From Protea cynaroides (Eukaryota > Streptophyta > Magnoliopsida > Proteales > Proteaceae), in assembly GCA_028583415.1 (NCBI GenBank), contig CM053266.1:665816-729815 (forward strand): a DNA stretch of 64,000 nt, written 5' to 3'. A program made the translations under genes and the position numbers. The notes below the pieces were generated by a model. The model saw only the letters and a program-made list of their open reading frames with translations, did no database searches and had not been told where the DNA came from. This document shows positions 1 to 10,001 of the stretch, piece by piece (within the stretch, counting starts at the first letter, position 1; every line of letters starts with the position of its first letter).

Positions 1-1213
1 CAGGAGCTGCTCTTGGGACTAAGTCGATCACAAATTCTATCTCCTAATCTGGTGGTAGACTAGGTAGCTCTTTAGGGGAATTCATTTGCTACTGGTATGT
101 CTTCTAATTTTAGCATCTCAGCTTCGGTATCCAACACCGATACTAGATAACTTTTACACCATTAGTGTATGAGTTTAGATGCTTGCAGTGTCGATAGAAA
201 CAACTTGCGACACTTTTTGCCTTGCTGCCTGTGTAAACAAAGGCTTCTCAAGCGGTAGGCTGGAACAAAATCTGGCTCCTGGAACATAGGACATTGGCCT
301 GGTGTTTTGCCAACCAATCCATTCCTAAAATTACCTCAAAGTCCTTAATCTCAAGGTAAACGAGGTTGGCTTCCAATACTCTACCCATTATGACCACGTC
401 ACACGGTCCATAATAGTCTTCTAGACTGGGCTTGGATCCCATGGGTGTATGTACTATCAGTGTACAAGACATCTTGAGTGACGACATTCCTAACTTAGTA
501 GCGAATGCGGGGGAAATGAACAAATGTGTAGGCCCAGGATCAAATAATACACGTGCAGGTGTGCCAGATATAGAAATAGTACCTATACATATACATATGA
601 ATTACTATATGTCATGCAAGATGATGCTTTTCTCCAAAATTTAAAATACCTGTGATGACTCCAGGTGAGCCCTCTGCATCATCAGTAGATAAGGCAAAGA
701 CCTTGCTTTGTCCTGACGATGGTGCTTTCTTTGGTTTTGGGCATACCGTTGCAAAGTGGCCTAACTATCCATAGTTAAAGCAAGTGCCATATGGTACAGA
801 AGAGGCACTTGAAGCTGCAGGCACTAGTGTCGGATCATGATGAACTGATGGACCTAGGGGCTGCTCATACGTATGTGGTGTAGGAGGAATCAGAGGTATG
901 CCTCCACCCTGTGCTTGTCTTGGGACTGGTAGAGCTGGAGGCACTCCTCGTAGAGCAGCCAACAATTAAGTAAAGACCACAACTATATTCCTTTGCTGGT
1001 CTTCCAGGTTTCGTATCAAACCACCCATAACTATCGCCATATCTGTTGCCGTTTGCACTGGGGATGGCGGTGGAAGATTAACTAGAGGCGGAGGAAGAGG
1101 AGGTGGTAGTGGTGGTGAATTTGAACCACCCTAGCCCACAGTTCCCTCATCCTCAATCGGAGGGTTTTCATTTGCATTTCTTCCTCTTGATCTTCTCCTT
1201 GGAGGCATTGCTT
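1..1213 (-). pseudogene. Element H gag-protease-RT start, decayed
   Basis: The minus-strand reading starts at an ATG ending at 1213 with MPPRRRSRGRN, typical of the basic gag N terminus in this family. A stop follows at about residue 26. A CCHC-type zinc knuckle region (CFNYG then GHFATVCPKP, about 715-780) has its second Cys replaced by Tyr-Gly context. The aspartic protease (about 248-575) has the active-site triad position reading D-P-G instead of D-S-G, followed by the ILGMDWL motif that closes the domain. RT begins near 1-120 with ELPSLPPD, with an in-frame stop. Several stops and frame changes make this a pseudogene. A working copy would make capsid, protease and RT for retrotransposition. 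Confidence 0.75.
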
Positions 1214-1377
1214 ATTAATGTTGCAGGTTGATAGGGCAAATTTGTAAATGCCTAATGTTAGTTCAACCATAAGTCCAATTAAACCATAACAACATCTTAA
1301 ATACTTCATGTTATGACAGTTATAAATAATGCATCATAATTTTCCATGTTTTATGTCCAATTCAAGCTGTTTCGTGA

Positions 1378-1944
1378 ACCGACAGTAGTAACCGATAGCA
1401 CGCTCCACCAGTTTGGTGGGACCTGTTAGTAATCCCCCAATTTATTGGGGAAAGCTGATGATTGACACCAGGTGAACTAACTTTTGGTTAGTCATCCGGT
1501 TTGTATCTCCTATAGACTAACCTGATTTCTAGTAAGTCAAGCGGATGAAGTGGCGGATGACTGTTCATCCGGTTATTCCGAAGTTGAACACTTAGAAAAT
1601 TTTTGAAGTTTACAATGATACCAGAGGCACGAAGCGGTATTATGTGACTCCAATAAATTTTGAATTACTTTGGTTATTCTTTGAGGCCCAAAAGTTTAAT
1701 TGGCATGATTCTTGGTCAACCGGTAGAACGAAGCGGTAGCAGGGCTTAAGTGACTGGTCTACCGGTACTATGAATCCAGAATCCTATAAAAAGGCTTATG
1801 GCTTCACATTTGGAGCCCACATCAGACAAATTTTCAACAGAAAGGATAAAAATAGGGATTCCTCCAGTTTTCAAAGTTTCTCCCTCTATTTTTGGCGGTT
1901 TCTAACTACATTGGGCGATACATCCCCATCTATTTCGGTTATAG
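1378..1944 (+). promoter_or_regulatory. Element H divergent promoter with CCGGT/CGGATGA motif cluster and 5' splice site
   Basis: This AT-moderate stretch upstream of H gag holds many copies of short motifs: TCATCCGGTT, GCGGATGA, ACCGGTAG/CTACCGGT and GCGGTA, several as inverted pairs (for example around 1725-1765). A TATA box (TATAAAAA, 1785-1792) points to the right, away from gag. About 155 bases later comes a consensus 5' splice site, ATAG|GTATGC (1944|1945). The same arrangement with a different motif occurs at the antisense genes of elements A and B, so I infer an antisense gene in H whose remainder was displaced by J. Confidence 0.5.
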
Positions 1945-2174
1945 GTATGCTATCTCCCTTACTCTTGTTATTCTACTTTATTGGGAATACCTAGGTTTAA
2001 TCCCATACATGCAAGCACCCCATTTTTGCCATCCCCAATTAAACAGTCTTACTGATGTGTAGATAGCAAAAGAGGGGAGGTGAGTGAAAGTTTGAAAAAG
2101 TATAGGGGAGGTGAGTGAAACTCTCTCAAACTGACAGTCGATCGGTCCTTGTATGCCGCTTACATTGTTTTGAG

Positions 2175-2177
<3 letters not shown>

Positions 2178-2257
<80 letters not shown>
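2178..2257. repeat. (TA)40 microsatellite
   Basis: An uninterrupted alternating TA run of 80 bases lies inside LTR fragment J. It replaces or expands sequence absent at the matching place in LTR I. Read length variation and assembly error are likely here. Confidence 0.97.
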
Positions 2258-2259
<2 letters not shown>

Positions 2260-3119
2260 ACTGAAATGATCCCCAGTGTGCAGGAGCCTAAATGAACATA
2301 TACGGCCTATATGTGGATCCCCAATGCAAGGTTTGGATTTTTGGCTGCAACTTCGAGGAGGTTTTAAATGGGCTCTACAGTAAGATCACGGTATGCAACC
2401 TACATGGATGCATAGGTCTTGGAGTTATCTTCGAAATGAGATCAGAATCACTCAATTTTGATCTCAAACAAAGAAGATATGGAGATTTTAATCCGAAAAT
2501 AAGTACATGGAGATTTTCTGAAAATAATAATAAATATCCAAGGGCTTTCATGTGAATTAAGTTTAATTACTTAAACTTCATTTCCTCATATCTTGCTCAT
2601 TCAATGTCTAAATCTAGTGATTTAAGTGCCATTATTCTCCATTTTTAATGCTCTTTAATGTAGACTTGGAAAATCTTGGACAAAGGCCACTGAAAGATCC
2701 CATGTCGAGTTGCAAGCCGATATGCCTGTTTAAACTTCAATTCTTCATATTTTGGTCATCCGATGTCCAAATCAGGTGATTTAAGTTGCAGTGTGCTCCA
2801 TTGTTAGTACTCTTCAAAGTGGATATGGAAAATCTGAGACAAAGGCTGGCAAAAGATTGCATACATAGTTGCAAGCCAAAATGGCTCATGAGATGTCAAA
2901 TAAAGTGAGAAGAGCTAGTCTCAGCCAAACCAGTCAACCCAAGTTAGTCTAGACCAGTCAACTCATGTTAGTCCAATCCAATTTCAGTCCAGTCTAGACC
3001 GAACTGGTTCAACCCATGTGCATTGTACCATATATGTATATTATATATTACATATTATATTATATATATTATGTAATTTATTATTAATATATATGCACAT
3101 ATCTTACACGTATAGAAAG

Positions 3120-3916
3120 GTAGCTCGAGACACCAAATAATGAGAGAGAATGAGAGAGATGGTGAGATTTATGGAAAGAAAGTGAGTGAGATTGAGATTC
3201 GGCCAAAAGAGAGAAACATAGAATGGAAAAGAAAAGGAAACCTAAAGAGGTGAGATGGACTTGGGTTTCATAGAAAGAAGTAGCATAAATTAAGGAAAGA
3301 ATGCAACAGCCGCGTGTGCTTATCAAGAGAATATGGAAAGAAAAATCAGAGCCATCCTAGTTAAAATAGAAAGAATCGATAGGGCTAGATGGAAAGAACC
3401 CAGAAAAGATGGAGAGTTTGAGAGAGGTACTCCAAAGAGAAAGATGATTCAGCTAGCCTATTGGTATGGAAAGAAATAGAAAAGATTGAAAAGGGAGTTG
3501 GGTTGGTGCAGCTCTAAATGGGAAGATCAAGAGAAAAGGGGGGGAACAAATTTGGGATCACAGAGAGAGCTAAAAGAATTGAGAGGAAGGAGAGATTGGC
3601 AGGGAGAAGAGGATTGAGGGAGAGCCAAAAAGAAAAAAAGGAACTGCAAACCAGACCTGGAAATGATAGAGAAAAAAATAAAAGAAGAGAATAGAGAGAA
3701 ACCGAGAAAGAGTTTAGGTGATTGAGCAAAAGAATTGAGAAAGAGAGAAATCCAGAGGATAGATAGAAAATTAAGAAAGACAGAGAGAAGAGGGAGACAA
3801 AGAAGAAGTGGAAGCAAAGAGGTTCCGTAGAGAAAAGAAGAAAAATCTGAGGGAAAAAGCTGAGATCAAGGAAAAGATGAAGAAGAAGAAGAGAGGAGTA
3901 GGCAACTCAGGTATGT
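3120..3916 (+). promoter_or_regulatory. GA-rich leader and 5' splice site of LTR J
   Basis: About 790 bases of strongly purine-rich sequence (GAGAGA, AAAGAGA) on the plus strand end in the consensus splice donor CTCAG|GTATGT at 3910|3911. The matching donor in LTR I is CTGAG|GTAAGC at 33930|33931. The opposite strand is open for tens of codons because of composition only. Confidence 0.5.
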
Positions 3917-4801
3917 CGCCCCTCCGCTAATGCTTTTTTTGTTTTCCATGTTTCATCACCTCCTGCTGATACCTAAGATCGAAACCGCAACCCACCTTCT
4001 TCAATCCTTGCAATCAGTCGCTATACTATTACCACCTAACCTCCAATCTACCTCCTGTTGTCTACCTTCTACTAAATTCGACTTCTAGCCCTCAATCCTT
4101 GAATTAACCTATCCACTAAAACCCTTCAACACCGGTCATTCCACCATCTCCCTTCACCGACACAACACTCATCCCACTCATCATTAAACCCAATACCTTG
4201 CTGCGCCTAATGCTTCACTGTAGCCACATCATATCAAAACTATTACCACCATTACTTAGTTAATCCCAGTCCAAAACTGAGCACCAAAACCTGGCCGCCA
4301 TTACCCTTGGTGAAACCTGCAACATCCGATCGGTCATATATGAGTTGAACTTTGATTTTTGGTTGTCTTGGATATAATGTTTGATAAAATTTGATAATCA
4401 TGGCTGTGTTAGGCATTGATGTTTGATAAAATTGGATGCTTGATCATGTTAGTATAGTGTTTAAACAAATTTGATCCCATGAATTTCAATCTTGATCATG
4501 AATTTTGATGTGGTTATTGTTGTTGTAGATTACCAATGATCACTTGGTCCTCATTCTCCTACAAGGTGGGAAAAACTAATTATTATCGGAGGGCAGACAA
4601 AGATGGTCTGTTGTCCATTCCGATGGACAAGTCAGTAAAAAGGAGATAACAGTATGGAGCATGGCAAGAAGAAGGCAAGCTCCTAAGATGTGGGGAAGAA
4701 GATGAACTCAAGAAAGTATGAAAGCATGGATTAGATGACAAGAGTGATTGAGCTGAATCATCGAATGAATCTTACCTTAGACCATCAAGTGGTTATATAG
4801 A

Positions 4802-5254
4802 TGTTGGAGAATTTTGGATAATCATTGGATAAGATCCAAGTATAATCGTCTAACCTCCAGGAGTGTATCCAATAATCTTGTACGACCATAGGATGATAAT
4901 CCTACAGGTAAGATTATATTAAGTCGTCCGTTTTGTCTGCCATAAAAGAATTCCCTATCCTTACGGCATCTCTATTGTCATGATGGTTTAGGACTCTTCC
5001 AAAAGCGTACTAGACGAGATGTGATCCGAGGTGCGAGTTAAAGCACAACACTACCAAGTTGCAATCCATTCATGTGACTTGTTATACTGCACGGATGGAT
5101 GACGGGTTCCAACCCATAGAATGCGGCAACCTTGAACCCGGCATGAGTAGCGAGATGGAGATTATGACTACTCGGACAGGTGTCACCCTCCCACATCATC
5201 ATGTCTAGGGACACGTGTCTCCAAACTATTGGTGGGTGAAATACGGTATCAACA
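4802..5254 (-). repeat. Element G probable 3' LTR
   Basis: Read on the minus strand it starts TGTTGATACC and ends CTCCAACA, so TGTTG and CAACA form inverted ends. The adjacent minus-strand sequence AACAAGGGGCAAC (5255-5267) is a plausible polypurine tract. The right border is fairly firm. The left border (4802) is chosen only from the terminal motif, because the partner LTR is outside the window. Confidence 0.45.
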
Positions 5255-5966
5255 GTTGCCCCTTGTTATAGTGAACTCAAAGAGTATGATGGGACAATCC
5301 TCATGAGAAAGATATTTCGTCCTATGTCACAATACCAACTTGTAGAAGCACTATGGCTAAGAGAGAGTGCCAATTTGTCATGAATAGAATGCTTCCACGA
5401 TTAAAGTCAATCTCGCATGATATCTATTCCAACTGGGAAACTCACGTACCACCTTACAATTCGGAGCACGAGTTAGTAGCACGTGGGTAGCCGCTAGTCC
5501 ATGACATATGCGGACGACATTAATGCCATAATAAGCAATCCATTATGGGATTTGCAGCATTTAATGTGTCATAAAGGTGTAACAGCTCCTTAACTCCGAA
5601 GTTGAATGGATATCTTTGTAATCCTACCTTTTTCATTCACACGATTACACGCCATTATGAGTGCCAAAAAGAGATTTGAATTGACCAGCCATGTCAGTGT
5701 GCCACGCATCCCTCTGACGGTTGATCCTAATAGCGCTGTAACTCTAGTGCACCATGCGTCAGTTCTGTCTCCTCTTTCAAAGTTTAACATTTAATGGCAA
5801 GTACAAACTCTAGGCGAATGTCCCATCGGAGAGGATTTCAAAGCGCCAAGTTATAATTACGCAGAAGTAACTTCCTCCGCACACTAGCACTTCACCATCA
5901 AAGGCTTATAAAAAGGAAAATTGACACCATTATAGGTCTTTCCCAAAGTTTCATTCTACAGAGAGT
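5255..5966 (+). promoter_or_regulatory. Promoter region of the element G antisense gene
   Basis: This non-coding stretch lies between the G 3' LTR and the start of its plus-strand accessory gene. A TATA box (TATAAAAA, 5907-5914) is followed about 30-40 bases later by the likely transcript start. No protein similarity is seen in it. Small open frames on both strands (5590-5794) are overlapping and unsupported. Confidence 0.45.
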
Positions 5967-7763
5967 AAAAGCTTGATTTCCTTCCTTGCTTCTACCATGT
6001 TTTTCACCACTGCAAGTTCATGTTCGTGCTGCTTGATCGGGCTACTTCATTGGAAGCATTCATTGTCATCACCAACTTCTTCAAAAGAAATAGTAAGTTC
6101 CAATCTCTTTTTTGCTCTCCGTACTTTTTGGTGTATTTTTTTAGTCTCTAAGGATTCGTTCTGCTAGGTTGGTAGTGTTCCACCGTTGTTCAACCAATAT
6201 TTGGTTGTAGCATGAAGGTTTGCCCTAATTCAAGGATCTATTGCCATGGGGAAACTTTCAGCAAGGATCTAGATCCCGTGAGTAATAGTTAATGCTCTTC
6301 CTTTTGCGAAAACAAAATATATCCCCACGCAATACCTATGGAGCGAGATCTAGCAAGATATGGATAACTCTCGGCTGTCACCTGAATCCTAGGAATCAAG
6401 GCAACGGGAATCATGAAAAAACTCGAGGGGAGTGACCAAGACTTCCGACGGGTTCTCGTTAACTTGTCAGAACGATATGTATGCTGAATGCCTGGCGAGG
6501 ATGAGGCAACTTGCAAAGCCAGTGCCTTTGAGATGTGTGTTTACCTGGTGTTTTTTGATTCCTGGTTTAAAATCTCAGTCCCAAGGAGGCAGTAGAGATT
6601 TTGAAGTTCTATGGTTTGGCCCCAGTGTAACTCCACATAAATTCTTGGATGTCGATTCTCACGTTCATAGTGATGCTCCGACACCTCAGTAGGACAGCGT
6701 CAGTGGAGTTGTTTAGGAGTTTGTTCATTCTGAACAAGGATGACCCAAAAAGTGAGATGGCCACTAGTTGATATTTCTTAAAGGGGTGTTTGGGAGCTCC
6801 GAAGAGAGCCGTAGTGTAGAATAAAGTCCACAACTAGGAGAAGAAGTTCCTCTTCATCAGACAACATGAAGGAAGACCCATGTCGCTCCCGAATATATGG
6901 CGACTCCCAAAAGTCACCGCGAAGAACATCTCTCTAGACCTGAGTGATGTTGACAAGGAGAGCTACAACATGATCAAGGCTTGCGATCCCATCTCATATG
7001 CCAAACTTGTGTGTGTGGAGGTAAATTGCCCCAATGACTTCGGAAATGGGGATGACTAATATGTTGACAATGACCCCACAGGGGGCTTAGGTAGAACCAG
7101 CCCACGAACTTTGTCTTTCTTTGCTTTTATTACTAATTCTCTACTTTCTGATATCACAATGAGTAGAGACGGATTATATCCCACATCTGTGGCTCATATG
7201 CTCACGAGTCAGTGGCATAAGAAAAGGTCAACGAGCGATACTAGCAAGGGTGCTGCAAAGAAAGCACGGGTCGGCAAAACCACAGTGACGAAGTCCACTC
7301 CATCGAAAAGGACCGCAGAGGCTTCACTCGGAGCGTAGGCAGGTTTGAAGTCACCGTCACTCCTCACGGTCCTGGAAAGGGCTGAACCTATACGAGATGT
7401 CAGAATGGAAGAATCAGATGAAATTCTATAGATTCCTCCACCCTCACTTTGCTAGTAGGAGGATGCAGCCGTACTCGCAGGCTCACTAAAGGAGACACGA
7501 GAGCCTTCAAGTTCTCCATCATGGACTCCTTTTGGACTTGCCTCCCACCAGGGGGGAGAGGAAGAATGCGAGGTGATCCAAGTCCTGCTATCGAGGCAGA
7601 TTACGAAGTTGCTGATGTCTCAACGATCTTTACCAGCGAGGCTTTTGGTGTGCCCTTCCAGATAGACCCGCTGTGCAGACTTGTTGGCTATGCCTAGGGA
7701 ACGAGAACCTAGCCCTAGAGAGTTCCACCGGTTGAATTGGAGTGTCTGAAGGGGGGCCAATGC
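5967..7763 (+). pseudogene. Element G antisense gene, segment 1 (PF04195-like, putative gypsy type transposon)
   Basis: The recognisable part begins near 6590 with ILKFYGLAP followed by LHINSW, then RSLFILNKDDPKSEMA and KKFLFIRQHEGRP. This series of motifs is typical of the PF04195 domain of plant gypsy accessory proteins. The stretch 5967-6590 should hold the N terminus but reads through stops in all frames, including a hydrophobic start at 5997. Further on (7111-7338) is a Lys/Thr/Ser-rich linker, and 7340-7763 is a low-similarity acidic part. Many stops and frame changes make it a pseudogene. It resumes at 31672 after insertion B; removing B and one AATGC copy keeps the frame. Function is unknown; these proteins are carried by the element and are not needed for reverse transcription. 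Confidence 0.65.
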
Positions 7764-7889
7764 TGTAAGATCCATATCGAACTAACCGATCATACCACCT
7801 TGAACCAGGTCAACCTATCATGGTCGAGCCAAGAGGACCAAATGCGTGAAGAAAATCACAAGACCAGGTATGAGTCTAACCCAAAAATA

Positions 7890-8275
7890 GTAAATGTGAG
7901 GGTAGGGTCGACCCCACCTCAACAGAGGTCCAACCCATGACTTTTTATCGTAGGGTCGCATGACTGAGAAGGTGTAGGGTCGACAAATCCTGCGACCCTA
8001 CGTCCGACCCTACGATTACGGACATAAACCGTAAATTAGGAAACTTTCCTAATTCCAAGGGATTCTTTCCTAAACTCGATGGGACTTATTTTGGAGGGTT
8101 TTCCTCTATAAATAGGATGTCTCTTAGCCTCTTTCACTCCTTTTAGAACCCTAATTGAAAGTTAGAAAAAGAGAAAGAGAAGGAAAAGAAGAAGAGAAGG
8201 AAAATTGAAGAAAAGACTAAAGAAGAGGAGGAAGTTCAGAGAAACCTCTGAATCTCAGCCAACCTCAGGTATGAA
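7890..8275 (+). promoter_or_regulatory. Element B LTR promoter, GA-rich leader and 5' splice site
   Basis: From 7902 to about 8020 come repeated GTAGGGTCGCA / CGACCCTACG motifs in both orientations. A TATA box (TATAAATA, 8107-8114) follows. The predicted leader (about 8140-8268) is rich in GAAGAAGAGA and contains no ATG. It ends in the consensus donor CTCAG|GTATGA at 8268|8269. The 3' LTR copy has the same layout (TATA 29777-29784, donor 29938|29939). Confidence 0.65.
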
Positions 8276-8505
8276 CCTAATTCCCTTCATAAAGTAAGAG
8301 CCTAGAATAGATTAGGAAGAAGTTAGCATTAAGAGAAATCCAAATCATCCATCCATGGACAAGTTCCAAAGGAATCCATGGAAGTAATCATCATAGACAA
8401 TAAAAAGTGTGTAAAAATCATAGTTATGAGCCATAGAACAATCTTAGAATGGACCTACAAGACCACATGATCGATCACATGCCCTAGAGAGGTCCCAGGG
8501 AGGGT

Positions 8506-8615
8506 GTGGTCGCACGTAGGGTCGATTGGTATCCGACCCCACGTCCGACCCTATACCCTAGGGTCGCAGATAACTGCTACCCTAGGTGCGACCCTACCCT
8601 GCGACCCTACGATTT
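8506..8615 (+). promoter_or_regulatory. Element B LTR, second GGTCG motif cluster (intronic)
   Basis: A dense set of GTAGGGTCG, CGACCCTACG and CTAGGGTCGCA lies about 240 bases inside the predicted LTR intron. The spelling is the same TAGGGTCG form as in the upstream cluster and at the antisense promoter of B (24208-24432). Confidence 0.55.
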
Positions 8616-8977
8616 CAGCTAGACTAAATTTGTTGGAATTAGTTCTAATTAAAATCTATTGACTTGTTAGGCCTTTCTACTGATTTAAAGGTAATTCATA
8701 AAGCTTAAACGAGGATCTACACTCAATCAAAGGTGAGGGAACAAAACCTAAACTAATTGGTTAATAATAAACTATTTTTGTTTATTGGGTCCAATACCAT
8801 GTATGATTCTATGATTGTATGATTGTAATGTGCATATCACATGTCATCCACTATTCCTGTTATTACTATTCATGCATATTTAATTCAGTTTATTTATAAC
8901 ATGATGATGATTATGATTCTAGGAATAAGCATGTGAATGTATGTCTGTGGTTAGTGTGCTTAATGAGAGTGGAGCAT

Positions 8978-9350
8978 CAGGGGGAGGACGTGACACTGTG
9001 GTTCATCCTAGTCACCAGACTCTAGCTCTATCTCTACTCAAGTCTTATCCACTCGCATCATCGTATCGCCATTACCTTAGCCAAACTATTACGTCGTAGG
9101 GCATCAGGGGAGGTGGTCTCAAACCGTGTACTCTCTAACTCTGCCGGGGGGCCTTAGCTCTATCTCTATGAACATATTGAGGGATGCTGGGGTGAGGCCT
9201 TGGGTACACTGTTTGACATTAGGATTGGTTAGTTGCGAGCCCAGTTTGCAGGCCCTCGCCAACAGGGGCTTACGTGTTGGTATGGACAGAGCATCAGGGG
9301 AAGTGTGATGCGGTGTGGTCCTAAGCACTTTAGCTCTATCTCTATTCCAT
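8978..9350 (+). repeat. Element B LTR tandem modules and conserved core
   Basis: Three modules each begin GCATCAGGGG and end TAGCTCTATCTCTA (starts near 8977, 9102 and 9290). Between modules 2 and 3 lies a core of about 130 bases (roughly 9150-9280) that is nearly unchanged in the LTRs of A, C, D and E. It contains GATGCTGGGGTGAGG, GGATTGGTTAGTTGCGAG and a hairpin built on AAGCCC/GGGCTT. Both strands are open over part of it. Confidence 0.7.
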
Positions 9351-9584
9351 GGTGGGTGCATGTGGGGGCGACAATGTTGTTTGATCCATTGGGAGGTTCC
9401 ACACATTCGTGTATAGTGGTACGGCGGCTACCTATCCTTTCTATAGCACATTGTAAAATTATTAACCAGACCAAAGATAGGTATTGTATGCATGCATATG
9501 TTTGTTGCATTGTTTTGTTTGCTCACTGAGCCGTGATGTATGCTTACCCTTTTGATGTCAAATACTTTTTAGTTGATGATGCAG

Positions 9585-9706
9585 GTACCATGGTTGAAGA
9601 CTATATGAATGCTCCTATGTATGGACATGCGGCGGCGATGGACGCTGAAGTTATGGTGGAGTCACATGATTCATCATGCGAGTGCAACTCATGCGTCTTC
9701 AATTAG
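9585..9706 (+). CDS. LTR micro-ORF, 38 residues, Cys-rich C terminus (B 5' LTR)
   Basis: A predicted 3' splice site GATGATGCAG (ending 9584) is followed at once by ACCATGG (ATG at 9590), a strong start context. The predicted first exon has no ATG, so this would be the first start codon of the spliced LTR transcript. The 38-residue product begins MVEDYMNAP and ends DSSCECNSCVFN. Homologous frames in the LTRs of A and E keep DSSCECNxC even though many codons differ only at third positions. No known domain is recognised. It could be a micro-protein or the last exon of a longer spliced product. Expression is not shown by sequence alone. Confidence 0.5.
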
Positions 9707-9989
9707 ATTCATTCTTTTGGATTTTATTTGGAAATGTAATTGAATATTTTAAATTATTTTATGTCTTAGTCAATGGAGAATAATTGGATAATTTATTATT
9801 TTATAATTATTAAACTCTTAGTTCATTAGTATAAAGACTTCCGCTATTGTGTATTTACTCTGATTATTGTTGTGGATGTGTATGGTTTAAGCAAATGGAC
9901 ACAACCTATTTGAGATCCTGGTTGAACCGTTGGTTAATTAGTGGTTCATCATACCATTCTGAATAGCGTGGAATTGGGGTGTGACAACA

Positions 9990-10001
9990 TGGTATCAGAG
10001 C
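9990..10001 (+). promoter_or_regulatory. Element B primer binding site (initiator tRNA-Met)
   Basis: TGGTATCAGAGC lies three bases after the 5' LTR and is complementary to the 3' end of plant initiator tRNA-Met, the usual primer for minus-strand synthesis in this lineage. Confidence 0.9.

Larger units (their letters stand above)
1..2009 (-). mobile_element. Element H, partial Ty3/gypsy retrotransposon
   Basis: This is the left-edge remnant of a gypsy element on the minus strand. It contains gag, protease and the first part of reverse transcriptase, followed (upstream of gag) by a divergent promoter-like region. The rest of pol and the 3' LTR lie outside the window. Its upstream side is interrupted at about 2010 by LTR fragment J, inside what looks like an intron of an antisense transcript, so its own 5' LTR is not seen. 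Family assignment to Tekay/Del-like or a sister chromovirus rests on the protease and RT start and is moderate. Confidence 0.7.
2010..4801 (+). mobile_element. LTR fragment J, same family as solo LTR I
   Basis: It begins TGCAAGCACCCC, matching the start of LTR I at 31812 (TGTAAGCACCCC). The two then share an order of blocks: a 5' unique part (compare 2330-2480 with 31900-32080), an AT-rich run, a GA-rich leader, a 5' splice site, and a C-rich intron-like stretch. The similarity fades after about 4500. No matching 3' end (the GGTGGCGACTCC region of I) is present, so the copy is truncated, probably by insertion of element G. The exact right limit is uncertain; 4545-4801 is unassigned. Confidence 0.55.
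7764..9986 (+). repeat. Element B 5' LTR
   Basis: It starts TGTAAGATCC and ends GGGGTGTGACA. Inside, in order, are a GGTCG motif cluster, TATA box, GA-rich leader, 5' splice site, second motif cluster, tandem modules, conserved core, 3' splice site with micro-ORF, and an AT-rich 3' end (9710-9860) likely to hold the polyadenylation signal. It pairs with 29411-31666. Confidence 0.95.

Noticed and set aside
3514..3817. Minus-strand open frames rich in Leu, Ser and Phe
   Set aside because: Shadow of the GA-rich leader of LTR J; no similarity and two overlapping frames.
4321..4801. Possible host promoter or gene start between J and G
   Set aside because: No coding similarity, TATA box or splice signal could be supported; left as uncertain LTR-derived sequence.
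9119..9406. Antisense open frame across the LTR core (…KPLLARACKLGSQLTNPN…), also seen in the LTRs of C and D
   Set aside because: Differences between copies fall at all codon positions, A has an indel and E has a stop in this frame, so nucleotide conservation explains it better than coding; kept only as part of the conserved-core finding.
9990..10001. TGGTATCAGAGC strings as possible tRNA genes
   Set aside because: Only the 12-base primer complement is present at each LTR edge; no cloverleaf or internal promoter boxes.
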